DNA from: Pseudomonas sp. RIT-PI-q
GTDB lineage: Bacteria; Pseudomonadota; Gammaproteobacteria; Pseudomonadales; Pseudomonadaceae
Reading direction: 5' to 3'
Assembly (NCBI RefSeq): GCF_001297125.1
Contig: NZ_LHPC01000034.1
Coordinates: 62,001 to 126,000 of the forward strand
Length of the DNA: 64,000 nucleotides
Part shown: positions 43,912-53,555 of the stretch, in pieces
Position numbering within the stretch: the first letter of the stretch is position 1
Layout of the letters: every line of letters starts with the position of its first letter
The notes under the pieces: model-generated
The model's input: only the letters and a program-made list of their open reading frames with translations
What the model was told of the DNA's origin: nothing
Databases searched by the model: none
Position numbers and translations under genes: made by a program

Positions 43912-46900
43912 TGTTGCGACTCCAGTTTCAGGGCCTTGGCCGCTTTGCGCTTTTCACCGCGCTCCACAAAGTTACGAATCAATACGTAGAACACTGGCGT
44001 CAGCAACAGACCGAAGAAGGTCACCCCGAGCATCCCGGAGAACACCGCCACACCCATGGCGTGACGCATTTCGGCACCGGCACCGCTGGAGAACACCAGA
44101 GGCACAACACCCATGATGAACGCGAAGGAAGTCATCAGGATCGGCCGCAGACGCAGACGGCAAGCTTCCAGTACCGCAGCGAGCGGGCCGAGACCTTCGT
44201 CCTGCTGTTTGTCCTTGGCAAACTCGACGATCAGAATCGCGTTCTTACAGGCAAGTCCCACCAGAACGATCAAGCCGATCTGGGTGAAGATGTTGTTGTC
44301 GCCGCCCGAAGCAATCACACCGGTGATGGCCGACAGCAGCGTCATCGGTACGATCAGGATCACCGCCAGTGGCAGGCTCCAGCTTTCGTACTGTGCAGCG
44401 AGTACCAGGAACGCCAGCAATACGCAGAGCGGGAACACGAACAGCGCGGTGTTGCCGGATAGAATCTGCTGGTAGGTCAGGTCGGTCCATTCGTAGGTCA
44501 TGCCGTTCGGAAGTTCTTCCTTGAGCAATTTCTCGATGGCTTTTTCGGCCTGGCCGGAGCTGTAGCCGGGGGCTGCCGCACCGTTGATTTCAGCGGTGAT
44601 GAAGCCGTTGTAGTGCATCACGCGGTCCGGGCCCGAGGTGTCGCTGACCTTGATGAAGGTCGCCAGCGGGATCATCTCGCCTTTGTTGTTGCGCACTTTC
44701 AGCTGACCGATCTGGTCCGGCTCGAGACGGAACTGTTGTTCAGCCTGAACGTTGACCTGATAGGTGCGACCGAAGCGGTTGAAGTCGTTGGCATACAGCG
44801 AACCCAGGTAAATCTGCAGGGTGTCGAAGATGTCGCTGACGGCCACGCCGTGGGTCTTGGCTTTTTCCCGGTCGATGGCGGCATCGACCTGCGGCACGTT
44901 CACGGTGTAGCTGGTGAACAGCGCGGCCAGTTCCGGTACGTTGTGGCTTTTGTTGATGATGTTCATGGTTTCTTTGTACAGCTCGTCATAGCCCAGGTTG
45001 CCCCGGTCTTCGATCTGCAGGCGGAAACCACCGATGGTGCCCAGGCCTTGTACCGGCGGCGGCGGGAAGATCGCCATGTAGGCTTCTTGAATCCCGGCGA
45101 ACTGGCCGTTCAACGCACCGGCAATCGCACCGGCGGACATGCTCGGGTCTTTACGCTCATCGAACGGTTTCAGGGTCACGAACACGATGCCGGCGTTAGG
45201 ACTGTTGGTGAAGCCGTTGATCGACAGGCCGGGGAAGGCCACCGCACTTTCCACGCCAGGCTGTTTCAGGGCCAGGTCGGACATGCGCTTGATCACGTCT
45301 TCGGTACGGTCCAGGCTCGAGGCATCCGGCAGTTGCGCGAAGGCCACCAGGTATTGCTTGTCCTGGCCGGGTACGAAACCGGTCGGGGTGTTGGAGAAGC
45401 CGAAGAAGGTCAGGACCATCAAGCCTGCGTACAGCAGCAGGGCGATACCGCTGCTGCGGATTACCCGGCCGACGGTGCCGACATAACCATGGCTGGCCTT
45501 GTCGAAGAAGCGGTTGAACGGACGGAACAACCAGCCACCGAAAATCTTGTCGAGGACCTTGGAGAAACGGTCTTTCGGCGCGTCGTGGCTCTTGAGCAAT
45601 ACGGCCGCCAGTGCTGGCGACAGGGTCAGCGAGTTGAACGCGGAGATCACGGTCGAGATCGCAATGGTCAGGGCGAACTGTTTGTAGAACTGCCCGGTCA
45701 ACCCGGAGATGAAGGCCGCCGGGATGAACACCGCACACAGCACCAGCGCCGTGGCGATGATCGGGCCGGTCACTTCACGCATGGCCCGTTTGGTGGCTTC
45801 CACCGGCGTCAGTCCCAGTCCGATGTTCCGCTCGACGTTCTCCACCACTACGATCGCATCATCGACCACGATCCCGATGGCCAATACCAATCCGAACAGC
45901 GACAGGGCGTTCAGCGAGAAGCCGAACAAGTGCATTACCGCAAACGTACCAATCAGCGAAACCGGCACCGCCACCAACGGAATGATCGAAGCGCGCCAGG
46001 TTTGCAGGAACAGGATTACCACCAGAACAACCAGAATCAGTGCTTCGAAGAGGGTGTGAACCACCGCTTCGATGGAGCCGCGCACGAAGATCGTCGGGTC
46101 ATAGACGATGCTGAAGTCCATGCCTTCCGGGAAGTTCTTTTTCAGCTCGGCCATTTTCGACCGCACTTCGTTGGAGATCTCGATCGCGTTCGAACCCGGA
46201 CGCTGAAAGATCGGGATCGCCACTGCCGGTTGGTTGTTCAGCAAGGAACGCAGGGCGTATTGGCTGGAGCCCAGTTCGACGCGAGCAATGTCTTTCAGGC
46301 GAGTGATTTCACCGTTGTCGCCGGAGCGAATGATGATGTTCTCGAACTCTTCCTCAGAAACCAGGCGACCTTGGGTGTTGACCGACAGCTGGAAGGCGGT
46401 GGCATTTGGCGCAGGTGGCGCGCCCAATGCACCAGCAGCCACCTGACGGTTCTGTTCACGAATAGCCGTGACGACGTCGGTGGCGGTCAGGTTGCGCGAA
46501 GCGGTCTTGTTTGGATCGAGCCATACCCGCAGGGAGTAATCGCCCATGCCGAACAGCTGCACGTCGCCGACACCGCCCAGACGCGCCAGCTCATCCTTGA
46601 TGTTGAGCAAGGCGTAGTTGGACAGGTAGAGCATGTCGTAGCGTTTGTCCGGCGAGGTCAAGTGCACCACCATGGTCAGGTCCGGAGAGGCCTTGTCCAC
46701 GGTGATACCGATGCGCGTCACTTCCTCGGGAAGTTTCGGCTCGGTCCGGGTTACGCGGTTCTGTACCTGCACCTGAGCGTTGTCCAGGTCGGTGCCCAGC
46801 GCGAAGGTGATGGTCAGGGTGATCTTGCCGTCGGCGGTGGACTGCGAGGACATGTACAACATGTTCTCGACGCCGGTGATGGCTTGCTCCAGAGGAGCGG

Positions 46901-47090
46901 CCACGGTTTCACCGATGACTTTAGGGTTGGCACCCGGGAAGTTGGCACGGACCACAACGGTCGGCGGCACCACTTCCGGGTATTCGCTGATCGGCAACTG
47001 GAACAGCGAGATGGCGCCGGCGATCAGGATCAGCAGCGACAGTACCGCTGCGAAGATCGGCCGTGAAATGAAGAATTGGGAAAAATTCAT
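43908..47090 (-). CDS. mexF: RND multidrug efflux pump inner-membrane protein
   Basis: A 1060-aa HAE1-type RND transporter with twelve helices and two large periplasmic loops. Seen: the N-terminal MNFSQFFISRPIFAAVLSLL, the conserved GIVVDDAIVVVENVERN of helix 4 with the two proton-relay Asp residues, and SFAFIMGVVPLVFSSGAGAEMRHAMG near the end. Length and gene order agree with MexF. It lies between mexE and oprN and is MexT-controlled in P. aeruginosa. Confidence 0.93.
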   Translation of the reverse strand: MNFSQFFISRPIFAAVLSLLILIAGAISLFQLPISEYPEVVPPTVVVRANFPGANPKVIGETVAAPLEQAITGVENMLYMSSQSTADGKITLTITFALGTDLDNAQVQVQNRVTRTEPKLPEEVTRIGITVDKASPDLTMVVHLTSPDKRYDMLYLSNYALLNIKDELARLGGVGDVQLFGMGDYSLRVWLDPNKTASRNLTATDVVTAIREQNRQVAAGALGAPPAPNATAFQLSVNTQGRLVSEEEFENIIIRSGDNGEITRLKDIARVELGSSQYALRSLLNNQPAVAIPIFQRPGSNAIEISNEVRSKMAELKKNFPEGMDFSIVYDPTIFVRGSIEAVVHTLFEALILVVLVVILFLQTWRASIIPLVAVPVSLIGTFAVMHLFGFSLNALSLFGLVLAIGIVVDDAIVVVENVERNIGLGLTPVEATKRAMREVTGPIIATALVLCAVFIPAAFISGLTGQFYKQFALTIAISTVISAFNSLTLSPALAAVLLKSHDAPKDRFSKVLDKIFGGWLFRPFNRFFDKASHGYVGTVGRVIRSSGIALLLYAGLMVLTFFGFSNTPTGFVPGQDKQYLVAFAQLPDASSLDRTEDVIKRMSDLALKQPGVESAVAFPGLSINGFTNSPNAGIVFVTLKPFDERKDPSMSAGAIAGALNGQFAGIQEAYMAIFPPPPVQGLGTIGGFRLQIEDRGNLGYDELYKETMNIINKSHNVPELAALFTSYTVNVPQVDAAIDREKAKTHGVAVSDIFDTLQIYLGSLYANDFNRFGRTYQVNVQAEQQFRLEPDQIGQLKVRNNKGEMIPLATFIKVSDTSGPDRVMHYNGFITAEINGAAAPGYSSGQAEKAIEKLLKEELPNGMTYEWTDLTYQQILSGNTALFVFPLCVLLAFLVLAAQYESWSLPLAVILIVPMTLLSAITGVIASGGDNNIFTQIGLIVLVGLACKNAILIVEFAKDKQQDEGLGPLAAVLEACRLRLRPILMTSFAFIMGVVPLVFSSGAGAEMRHAMGVAVFSGMLGVTFFGLLLTPVFYVLIRNFVERGEKRKAAKALKLESQQ

Positions 47091-47102
47091 CGTAGAGATC
47101 CC

Positions 47103-48356
47103 TTAACCGCGTGGGGTCGCAGCAGCCACTTTCACAACCGAACCCGGCGCAACCTTGGCAGGTGCGACTTGGGGCAGGTTGCTGGCTTCCAGCGCTTGTC
47201 GTTGTTGTGCCAGAGCGGCGAGGGTTTGCTCGCTGGCCATCGGGATCACTTCAGGGGTGACCGGTGAGCCAGGGCGAACCCGTTGCAGACCCTTGACGAT
47301 GACGGTGTCGTCCTTGTTCAGGCCGTTGCGCACGATGCGCAAACCTTCGATCTTCGGACCCAGCTCGACCGAGCGATAGGCCGTCTTGTTGTCGGCATCC
47401 ATCACCAGCACGAACTTTTTACCCAGGTCGGTTCCGACGGCTTCATCGTTGATCAGCACGGCGGAGTAGGTGCCGCTGCCGACCAGCTTCAGACGGGCAT
47501 ACAAGCCGGGGGTGTATTGACCGTCAGTGTTATCGAACACCGCACGACCGCGGATGGTGCCGGTTTTCGGGTTGACCTGGTTGTCGACGAAGTTCATCAC
47601 GCCCTGGTGCGGGTTGCCGTCTTCGTTGGACAGGCCGAGGTAAACCGGGGTAGTTGCACCGCGTTTGCCCTGGCGAGCGAGCTGGGTGTACTTGAGGAAC
47701 ACACGTTCGTCGGCGTCGAAGTAGGCGTAGACCTTGTCGGTGGACACCACGCTGGTCAGCGGCGTGGTATCGGCGGTCACCAGGTTGCCGGCGGTGATTT
47801 CCGCGCGGCTGACGCGGCCACTGATCGGGGCGGTCACACGGGTGAAACTGAGGTTCAGTTTGGCCAGGTCCAGTTGAGCCTGGAGGGCACCAACGGCAGC
47901 GCGGGCTTCCTGGGAAGCGCTGGTGCGCGAGTCGGCCAGTTCTGCGGAGATCGCGTTGCTGGTACGCAGGCGTTCACCACGTTGGGCTTCATTTTCGCTA
48001 CGGGTGGCGTTAGCACGGGACTGGGCAACCAGGGCTTCAAGGCGGCGAACCTCAGCCTGGAACGGACGCGGATCGATCTGGAACAGCAGGTCGCCTTTCT
48101 TGACCAGTGCGCCTTCAGTAAAAGCGACTTCATCGATCTGGCCGGACACCCGTGGACGAATTTCTACGGTTTCTGGCGCTTCGAGGCGCCCGGTGAATTC
48201 GTCCCACTCATTGACCGGTTGTTCCAGCACCTTGGCCACGCTGACCTTTGCCGCGGGCATAGTGGCGGCAGTTTCCGGAGCCTTGCCGCAGGCGCTCATC
48301 ACCAGCACGGCCAGCATGGCCAACGGGAAGCGCAAATGTTTGAGTGACTGTTCCAT
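47103..48356 (-). CDS. mexE: RND efflux membrane-fusion lipoprotein
   Basis: A 417-aa periplasmic adaptor with lipobox VLVMSACGKAPE, lipoyl halves ISGRVSRAEITAGNLV and RPRVSGQIDEVAFTEGALVKKGD, and an alpha-hairpin. First gene of mexEF-oprN, 12 bp before mexF. Start ATG 48356 yields the expected lipoprotein signal. The upstream gap contains an ATC-N9-GAT palindrome suited to LysR-type MexT control. Confidence 0.92.
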   Translation of the reverse strand: MEQSLKHLRFPLAMLAVLVMSACGKAPETAATMPAAKVSVAKVLEQPVNEWDEFTGRLEAPETVEIRPRVSGQIDEVAFTEGALVKKGDLLFQIDPRPFQAEVRRLEALVAQSRANATRSENEAQRGERLRTSNAISAELADSRTSASQEARAAVGALQAQLDLAKLNLSFTRVTAPISGRVSRAEITAGNLVTADTTPLTSVVSTDKVYAYFDADERVFLKYTQLARQGKRGATTPVYLGLSNEDGNPHQGVMNFVDNQVNPKTGTIRGRAVFDNTDGQYTPGLYARLKLVGSGTYSAVLINDEAVGTDLGKKFVLVMDADNKTAYRSVELGPKIEGLRIVRNGLNKDDTVIVKGLQRVRPGSPVTPEVIPMASEQTLAALAQQRQALEASNLPQVAPAKVAPGSVVKVAAATPRG

Positions 48357-48440
48357 GGATGCATCCGCCAATGTATTAAGAATGGACGGATGATGCTCGG
48401 CGGGGCTGTATCGCACGAATCGAATGAGGCAAAGGTAACT

Positions 48441-48455
48441 ATCATTCGGAATGAT
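48441..48455. promoter_or_regulatory. Perfect 15-bp palindrome, candidate MexT (LysR) site upstream of mexE
   Basis: atcattcggaatgat is a perfect dyad (7+1+7) and fits ATC-N9-GAT, the nod-box form used by LysR regulators. It lies 85 bp upstream of the mexE start. On the minus strand it falls between a possible -35 TTGAGC and -10 ATAGTT, which would be unusual for an activator site. MexT assignment is inferred from context. Confidence 0.5.
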
Positions 48456-48572
48456 ATAAGCTCAAAGCGAGCTCTCTAGCATGCACCTCACGTTAGTAGG
48501 CTATCAACTCGCCTGATGACAATTCTGTGTTGCCGTGGGTGCAAGAGTAAGGCATGAAACCGAGTTGTGATT

Positions 48573-48637
48573 TTCGCGGGCAAGCCTCGCTCCTACAGTG
48601 ACCGCGTTCCCCTGTAGGAGCGAGGCTTGCCCGCGAA
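48573..48637. repeat. REP palindrome between mexT and mexE
   Basis: 26-base perfect arms (ttcgcgggcaagcctcgctc from 48573 and its complement to 48637) just downstream of mexT, likely involved in ending the mexT transcript before mexE. Confidence 0.85.
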
Positions 48638-48669
48638 GAGGCCATCAGCCCCCAATACAAAAACCAGAC

Positions 48670-49587
48670 TCAGGCCAGGCTATCCGGATCCCCAAAAAAC
48701 ATCTGAATCCGCGACCGCAACCAACGCTCCCCGGGATCGTTGTCCTGCGACCCACGCCATGCCATGTGCAATTCAAAGCTGCGCACCGGCAACGGCGGAT
48801 CTTCAGCGCGCACCCCCCCAGCCGCTGTCAACGCTTCTGCCGTGTAATCAGGCACGGTCGCGACAATATCGGTCCCGCTGATGAGTGTGCTCAGCCCGTT
48901 GAACTGCGGCACCGCGAGCACCACGTGACGTTTGCGCCCGAGTTTTTCCAGCTCTTCATCTATAAAGCCGCTCAGGTCGCCGGCGAACGACACCAGCGCA
49001 TGCGGCCGTGCGCAGAAGTCATCCAGGCTCAGCGGTCCCGGCACGGAGTCAGCGCGAAGCAGCTTCGGCGAGCTACGACGCAGCACCTTGCGCTTGGCAT
49101 TCGCCGGTAAGTCGGCGGTGTAGCTGACGCCGATGGAAATCTCGCCCGAGGCCAGCAGGCTCGGCATCAGGATGTAGTTGGCCCGACGCACCACCAGGAC
49201 GATCCCCGGAGATTCCGCGCGCAGACGCTTGAGCAGCATCGGCAGCAAGGCGAATTCGACGTCGTCCGAAAGGCCGATACGGAACACTGCGGTACTGGTG
49301 GCCGGATCGAATTCCGCCGCACGGCTGACCGCGGTGGAAATCGAGTCCAGTGCTGGAGAGAGCAGGGCGAAGATTTCCACCGCCCGGGCGGACGGCTCCA
49401 TGCTGCGGCCGGTACGCACAAACAGCGGGTCATCGAACAGCCCGCGCAGGCGCGAAAGCGCCGCACTGATGGCCGGCTGGCCGAGGAACAATTTCTCCGC
49501 AGCGCGGGTCACACTGCGTTCGTGCATCAATGTTTCGAATACGATTAACAGGTTCAGGTCGACACGACGCAGGTCATTACGATTCAT
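48670..49587 (-). CDS. mexT: LysR-family activator of mexEF-oprN
   Basis: A 305-aa LysR regulator. The HTH region MNRNDLRRVDLNLLIVFETLMHERSVTRAAEKLFLGQPAISAALSRL is nearly that of P. aeruginosa MexT, followed by a periplasmic-binding-fold effector domain (VFRIGLSDDVEFALLP). The frame is full length, so the gene looks intact rather than phase-inactivated. It lies between divergent mexS and same-strand mexE, the P. aeruginosa order. Confidence 0.93.
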   Translation of the reverse strand: MNRNDLRRVDLNLLIVFETLMHERSVTRAAEKLFLGQPAISAALSRLRGLFDDPLFVRTGRSMEPSARAVEIFALLSPALDSISTAVSRAAEFDPATSTAVFRIGLSDDVEFALLPMLLKRLRAESPGIVLVVRRANYILMPSLLASGEISIGVSYTADLPANAKRKVLRRSSPKLLRADSVPGPLSLDDFCARPHALVSFAGDLSGFIDEELEKLGRKRHVVLAVPQFNGLSTLISGTDIVATVPDYTAEALTAAGGVRAEDPPLPVRSFELHMAWRGSQDNDPGERWLRSRIQMFFGDPDSLA

Positions 49588-49856
49588 CTGGAGTCCTGGC
49601 AGAGTCAGCAAACTTGACGTGAGCGGCCACATAAGAACAATGGCCGGCATGAATCTTACGGGGAAAGACTGGTACTCTGCACCGAGTAATTCAGATTTCC
49701 TACAAAGGCTGCTACGGTTTCCTATGTCATTTGACGATGTTGCCGGCGCTGCGGAATCAATGACAGGCATGTCGACTATTAATAGCCACTGATAGTCTTG
49801 GGTAGAAAGCCCAGATAGAGTTCAGGGCATTAGAGGTTTCTTTGACGAGGTTTGCG

Positions 49857-50879
49857 ATGTCCCGCACGATTCGTTTTCACAAGTTTGGTCCAGCCGAGGT
49901 GCTCAAATGCGAAGAGCATACGGCCGCTCTGCCTGCACCGGGCGAAGTGCAGGTGCGTGTCGAGGCGATTGGCATCAGCTGGTATGACATTCTCTGGCGC
50001 CAGAACCTGGCGTCTTCCCATGCACGTCTGCCTTCAGGCCTCGGCCATGAAATGTCCGGCGTCGTGACCGCCGTCGGTGACGGGGTCGATGACCTGGCAG
50101 TGGGTGACAAGGTCGCCAGTTTCCCGGCCGAAAGCCCGAACGACTATCCGGTCTACGGCGAGCAGATCGTACTGCCGCGCTCGGCACTGACCCGTTACCC
50201 GGACGTGCTCAGCCCGATCGAAGCCAGCGTGCATTACACGCCGCTGTTGATCGCTTATTTCGCCTATGTCGACCTGGCACGGGTCAAACCCGGGCAATTT
50301 GCCCTGGTGACCGACGCCAGTCACTGTGCCGGCCCGTCTTTCGTGCAACTGGGCAAGGCCTTGGGCGTGCGAGTGATTGCCGCCACCAAAACGGCGGAAG
50401 AGCGTGAATACCTGTTGTCACTGGGTGCCGAGAAAGTGATCGTCACCGAAGAAGAAGATCTGCTCATGCGGATCAACAAAATCACCGATAACCGCGGTGT
50501 GGATGTGGTGTTCGATGGTTTGGGCGGACCACAGATGTCGTTGCTCGGTGATGTGCTCGCACCGCGTGGCAGCCTGGTACTGTATGGCCTGCAAGGTGGT
50601 AATCAGACGCCATTCCCGGCCTGCGCAGCGTTCCAGAAGAACATTCAGTTCTTTGTGCACTGCATCGGCAACTTCACCGGCAAGCCGGAACTGGGCATCA
50701 TCCAGGACCAGGTCGCACTGCAGCGTGCCTTGCGCGACATCAACCAGTTGACCGCCGACCGCGTTCTGCTGCCGCTCAAGACTCGGGTCTTTCCGTTTGC
50801 CGAGTTCGTCGAAGCACACCGCTACATGGACGAATGCCCATGCCGCGAACGGGTCGCCCTCCAGGTCGAGCCGGTTTAA
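49857..50879 (+). CDS. mexS: Zinc-type MDR oxidoreductase
   Basis: A 340-aa medium-chain quinone-oxidoreductase-like protein: GroES-like domain with GLGHEMSGVVTAVGDGVDDL, Rossmann region (ALVTDASHCAGPSFVQLGKALGVRVIAATKT), and VFDGLGGPQMSLLGDVL. In P. aeruginosa MexS detoxifies an electrophilic metabolite and its loss activates MexT. ATG 49857 follows gagg at 6 bases; an upstream in-frame TTG lacks a site. It is divergent from mexT with 269 bp between. Confidence 0.9.
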   Translation: MSRTIRFHKFGPAEVLKCEEHTAALPAPGEVQVRVEAIGISWYDILWRQNLASSHARLPSGLGHEMSGVVTAVGDGVDDLAVGDKVASFPAESPNDYPVYGEQIVLPRSALTRYPDVLSPIEASVHYTPLLIAYFAYVDLARVKPGQFALVTDASHCAGPSFVQLGKALGVRVIAATKTAEEREYLLSLGAEKVIVTEEEDLLMRINKITDNRGVDVVFDGLGGPQMSLLGDVLAPRGSLVLYGLQGGNQTPFPACAAFQKNIQFFVHCIGNFTGKPELGIIQDQVALQRALRDINQLTADRVLLPLKTRVFPFAEFVEAHRYMDECPCRERVALQVEPV

Positions 50880-50888
50880 CCCCCCAGC

Positions 50889-50918
50889 AAGAGTCCGTGC
50901 CCGCACGGACTCTTTTGC
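50889..50918 (+). terminator. mexS intrinsic terminator
   Basis: A perfect 12-bp stem, aagagtccgtgc (50889-50900) with gcacggactctt (50903-50914), followed by T-rich sequence, 10 bases after the mexS stop. Confidence 0.85.
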
Positions 50919-51438
50919 TTGCCGCATCCCTCCAAAACGAGACATTCCATTGGCCTGCCAATGGGGCCGTTCAGCAACTGAACTGGTTTTTGCTCTCAAT
51001 CTGTATCTTCTAATCAGTTTATAAGCCCTGATAATTGGATGATTACTTTCATCTCAAGGAATGAGTCATGGCTGGGTATCAGACCGATACTGTTCAATGC
51101 GCTCCGTTGACACGAATTCAATCAAGACTTCTATGTCGTGCAGTTGCTAAAAAACTGCGGGCAACTTCTTTCTTTATTTTCTGTACTACATGTCTGTGGG
51201 ACGCTGTCGGACATTTCCTAGGATATTCCGCGCAGCCGCGATGCGCAGGTGGTACGGGGCTTTGCGGCTGTTTGCCTGTGGTCAGGGCAGGGCGCGATTC
51301 CAATCATTTCAAATAATTACCAAGAGTTTAAGTGCTAGCATTTTCCAATAAAGACCAGCACTCAATCGTGGCCGGCAATCCTTTTGCACGCATGGCGTTG
51401 TTTGCGATAACGAACTTATGAGTATCAGGTAAATAAAA
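50919..51438. other. Mostly non-coding gap with one doubtful small ORF
   Basis: The region is AT-richer than its neighbours. One 82-codon frame (51068-51316) has a good ribosome-binding site (aaggaatgagtc) but a composition rich in Cys and Arg and no recognisable fold; it may be real or chance. Nothing else was seen. Confidence 0.3.
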
Positions 51439-52914
51439 ATGACCCATATCCATGATCAAGCGATGAACTATGTCTATCTGCAAGTGCTGCAGCGCTTGCT
51501 GAGTTTTTTCTCGCGAGCCGAACGCACGGCGTTACAACTCATGATTCAGCGCCTGGTGGTCGCCGCCGGGGGCATGGAGCGCATTGGTGAATTCAAGGTG
51601 CTGGCGATCCAGTCCGGGTCCCGTGACAGCTGTTACACCCTGGCGCTGTTGCGCGCCGCACAACTGAGTATCGCCGGCCGGGCACCGGCGACGTTCCAGT
51701 TACGCGTGGCGTCGTTGCGTTTGAACAGCACCAGCGCGACTGCCCTGGAAAATATCCATCGCAGCTACAGCGCATTGTTCCTGTATGACGATCCTCGGGT
51801 CGAAGTCTTGATGGTCGATGACCGCGAAGTCTTGCCATTCAGCCACCTCGCGCCGATCTCCGAAGCCGGGCGCGAGTCGAATCGGCTCAACCTGCTGATG
51901 GTCGGCCATCGGCGTACCTGGAGCGGGCCACTGCACCTGTGGGATGACGGGTATCTGGCCAGTGGCGAGTTCTATGGGCAGATCGCCCGCTGGGATCGCG
52001 GTGTCGATGCGTTGATCAGTGGCGACACGCCTCGTCAGCAAAAGCAGTTTCTCGACGGATTGACGCGTGCGGCTGCCAAGGTCGGGCTTCGCACCTCGAA
52101 TCACAACGAAACGGGCTACGAGCAGCTATTCGCGTTGCTCGATGAGCTGGGCAGCGATTGCTACCGCGCGATTTACCCCGAGCCTGCCCAAGCGGCATGG
52201 CGTCCCGCCGAACAATTTGAAGCCTGCCGCCGCGCCACCTTCATCGATGTTCACGATATGCTGGTCAGCAGCCTGGAAGAACGCTGGCCACTGCTCACTG
52301 AGTTTCTCGGCTTTCAACCTGACGAGCTGGCGGTCCAGCTTAGCGATAACGAATACGTCAGCCCCACTATCTCCGCTCACATTCGGGGGCTGCAAGCGTG
52401 CTTCGTGCATGGCCGCAGCTACGAGTCGGGTATCGTCGAATACCTGCAACGAGCCTTGGTGATGATGCGTCGCAAACGACTTCCGGAGCGTTTGTGCGAA
52501 CAGGCGATGGAGGCGTTTGGCAACCCGGCGATGTTGACTGACCAGCGCGCACTGGCATCAACCGAGGCGCAGAAAAACCTGGGTTTGAGCGAGGCGCAGC
52601 TGCTGTGCCTGATCTTTTCACCCTTTGTCGAGCATGGCGCGGGGCTCGAACGTTTTCTGCGCCAGTGCCACCCCGGCATGCTGGTGGCGATGCCTGACTT
52701 GCACCGGGCGATGCAAGGCAATCCCGCGCCGGAGCAGGTCCTGCAATGGATGGTTGATGTCAGCGGATTGTCGATCAGCCTGATCGGCAAGCTTTACCGC
52801 ATGGCCCTGGTGCCTGCAGATTGGGGCCGGGTGCCTCAACCGGGTTTGCAAACCGAAACGGCCGACTCTGCCGACGGCACGGCCGTGACCAATGAATGGT
52901 CAGCGGGGCATTGA
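51439..52914 (+). CDS. Unrecognised 491-aa protein
   Basis: No family is recognised. The sequence is soluble and has normal high-GC Pseudomonas codon use, so it looks like native coding DNA. Residues about 50-215 show an alternating beta/alpha pattern (FKVLAIQSGSRDSCYTLALLRAAQLSIAG, LNLLMVGHRRTWSGPL) and the C-terminal third is helical. It ends 40 bp before a GntR/MocR-type gene fragment. The weak ribosome-binding site makes the exact start uncertain. Confidence 0.65.
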   Translation: MTHIHDQAMNYVYLQVLQRLLSFFSRAERTALQLMIQRLVVAAGGMERIGEFKVLAIQSGSRDSCYTLALLRAAQLSIAGRAPATFQLRVASLRLNSTSATALENIHRSYSALFLYDDPRVEVLMVDDREVLPFSHLAPISEAGRESNRLNLLMVGHRRTWSGPLHLWDDGYLASGEFYGQIARWDRGVDALISGDTPRQQKQFLDGLTRAAAKVGLRTSNHNETGYEQLFALLDELGSDCYRAIYPEPAQAAWRPAEQFEACRRATFIDVHDMLVSSLEERWPLLTEFLGFQPDELAVQLSDNEYVSPTISAHIRGLQACFVHGRSYESGIVEYLQRALVMMRRKRLPERLCEQAMEAFGNPAMLTDQRALASTEAQKNLGLSEAQLLCLIFSPFVEHGAGLERFLRQCHPGMLVAMPDLHRAMQGNPAPEQVLQWMVDVSGLSISLIGKLYRMALVPADWGRVPQPGLQTETADSADGTAVTNEWSAGH

Positions 52915-52954
52915 GCGTTCCGGGTTTGACCGGTCCCGTATTCGGCACTTATCG

Positions 52955-53182
52955 ATGAAAGGGCCCCGAGAAACCGACTTCGCGTATCAGGCGGTGTATC
53001 GCTACCTGACCCAACTGATCAACGAGCCGGCCAATGACAGTCGGGTCCGCCTGCCTTCATTGCGCCAGTTGGCGGACCGTCTGAGCGTGTCGATCTCGAC
53101 GATTCAGTACGCTAAAGTACTCTCGATTGTCAACGGCTATGTAAAAAATATTTTTTTGCCCCCAAACCCCCACGCCCTCTGA
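52955..53182 (+). pseudogene. Truncated GntR/MocR-family regulator
   Basis: The first about 53 codons encode a winged-helix GntR domain (YRYLTQLINEPANDSRVRLPSLRQLADRLSVSISTIQYA). In intact relatives TIQYA is followed by the recognition helix, wing and usually a PLP aminotransferase-like domain. Here homology stops at about 53112, and AT-rich unrelated sequence runs to a stop at 53180. The break point carries a small dyad, agtac (53106-53110) and gtact (53118-53122). It marks the left boundary of the foreign region. Confidence 0.7.
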
Positions 53183-53555
53183 CCCCTAGAGGCCCAATCT
53201 CTCCTGAAAAACCTCTGAATTCGTAAAAAGTGTAAAAACACCCTCCATTTTCCCCCTCCTGTTTACACTTTTCAAAACCACCGTTCGGCACCCCTGCAGG
53301 CCCGGCGAATGGCGGTTCCACGACCAGCCATACCGCGCTTCAACGCGACGGTGAGGGTCAACCAAAACATCGCTCTGGTTTCGCCCGGCTGAATACAGCC
53401 AGTTCGGTACCGCCAATCTCCAAGTGCTTACCGAGCCCACTGGTGAGCAAGAGCTACGGCAGAAGAGGGGCTCCATCCGTATGGGTGGAGCAATGGGGTG
53501 ATGGGGCGCAACCTTCTGTTTCAAGTGTCACTGAGATCGATTTTTTGCTTGAGTT
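53183..53555. other. Island-edge sequence without a convincing gene
   Basis: Contains an 11-bp inverted repeat, aaaagtgtaaa (53226-53236) and tttacactttt (53262-53272), around a pyrimidine-rich stretch. No integrase or att duplicate was found. Short frames on both strands are not supported by composition or a start site. Confidence 0.4.

Noticed and set aside
44613..47066. An 817-codon open frame antisense to mexF
   Set aside because: Shadow frame of a strongly supported RND pump; no domains or start signals of its own.
49587..49856. A MexT consensus site in the mexT-mexS gap
   Set aside because: Several partial ATC/GAT combinations and a ctattaatag dyad exist, but none fits the motif cleanly, so no site is claimed.
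53113..53555. Integrase gene or att site for the island
   Set aside because: No tyrosine or serine recombinase motif was found on either strand, and no duplicate of the junction sequence was seen near 62.7-63.0 kb.
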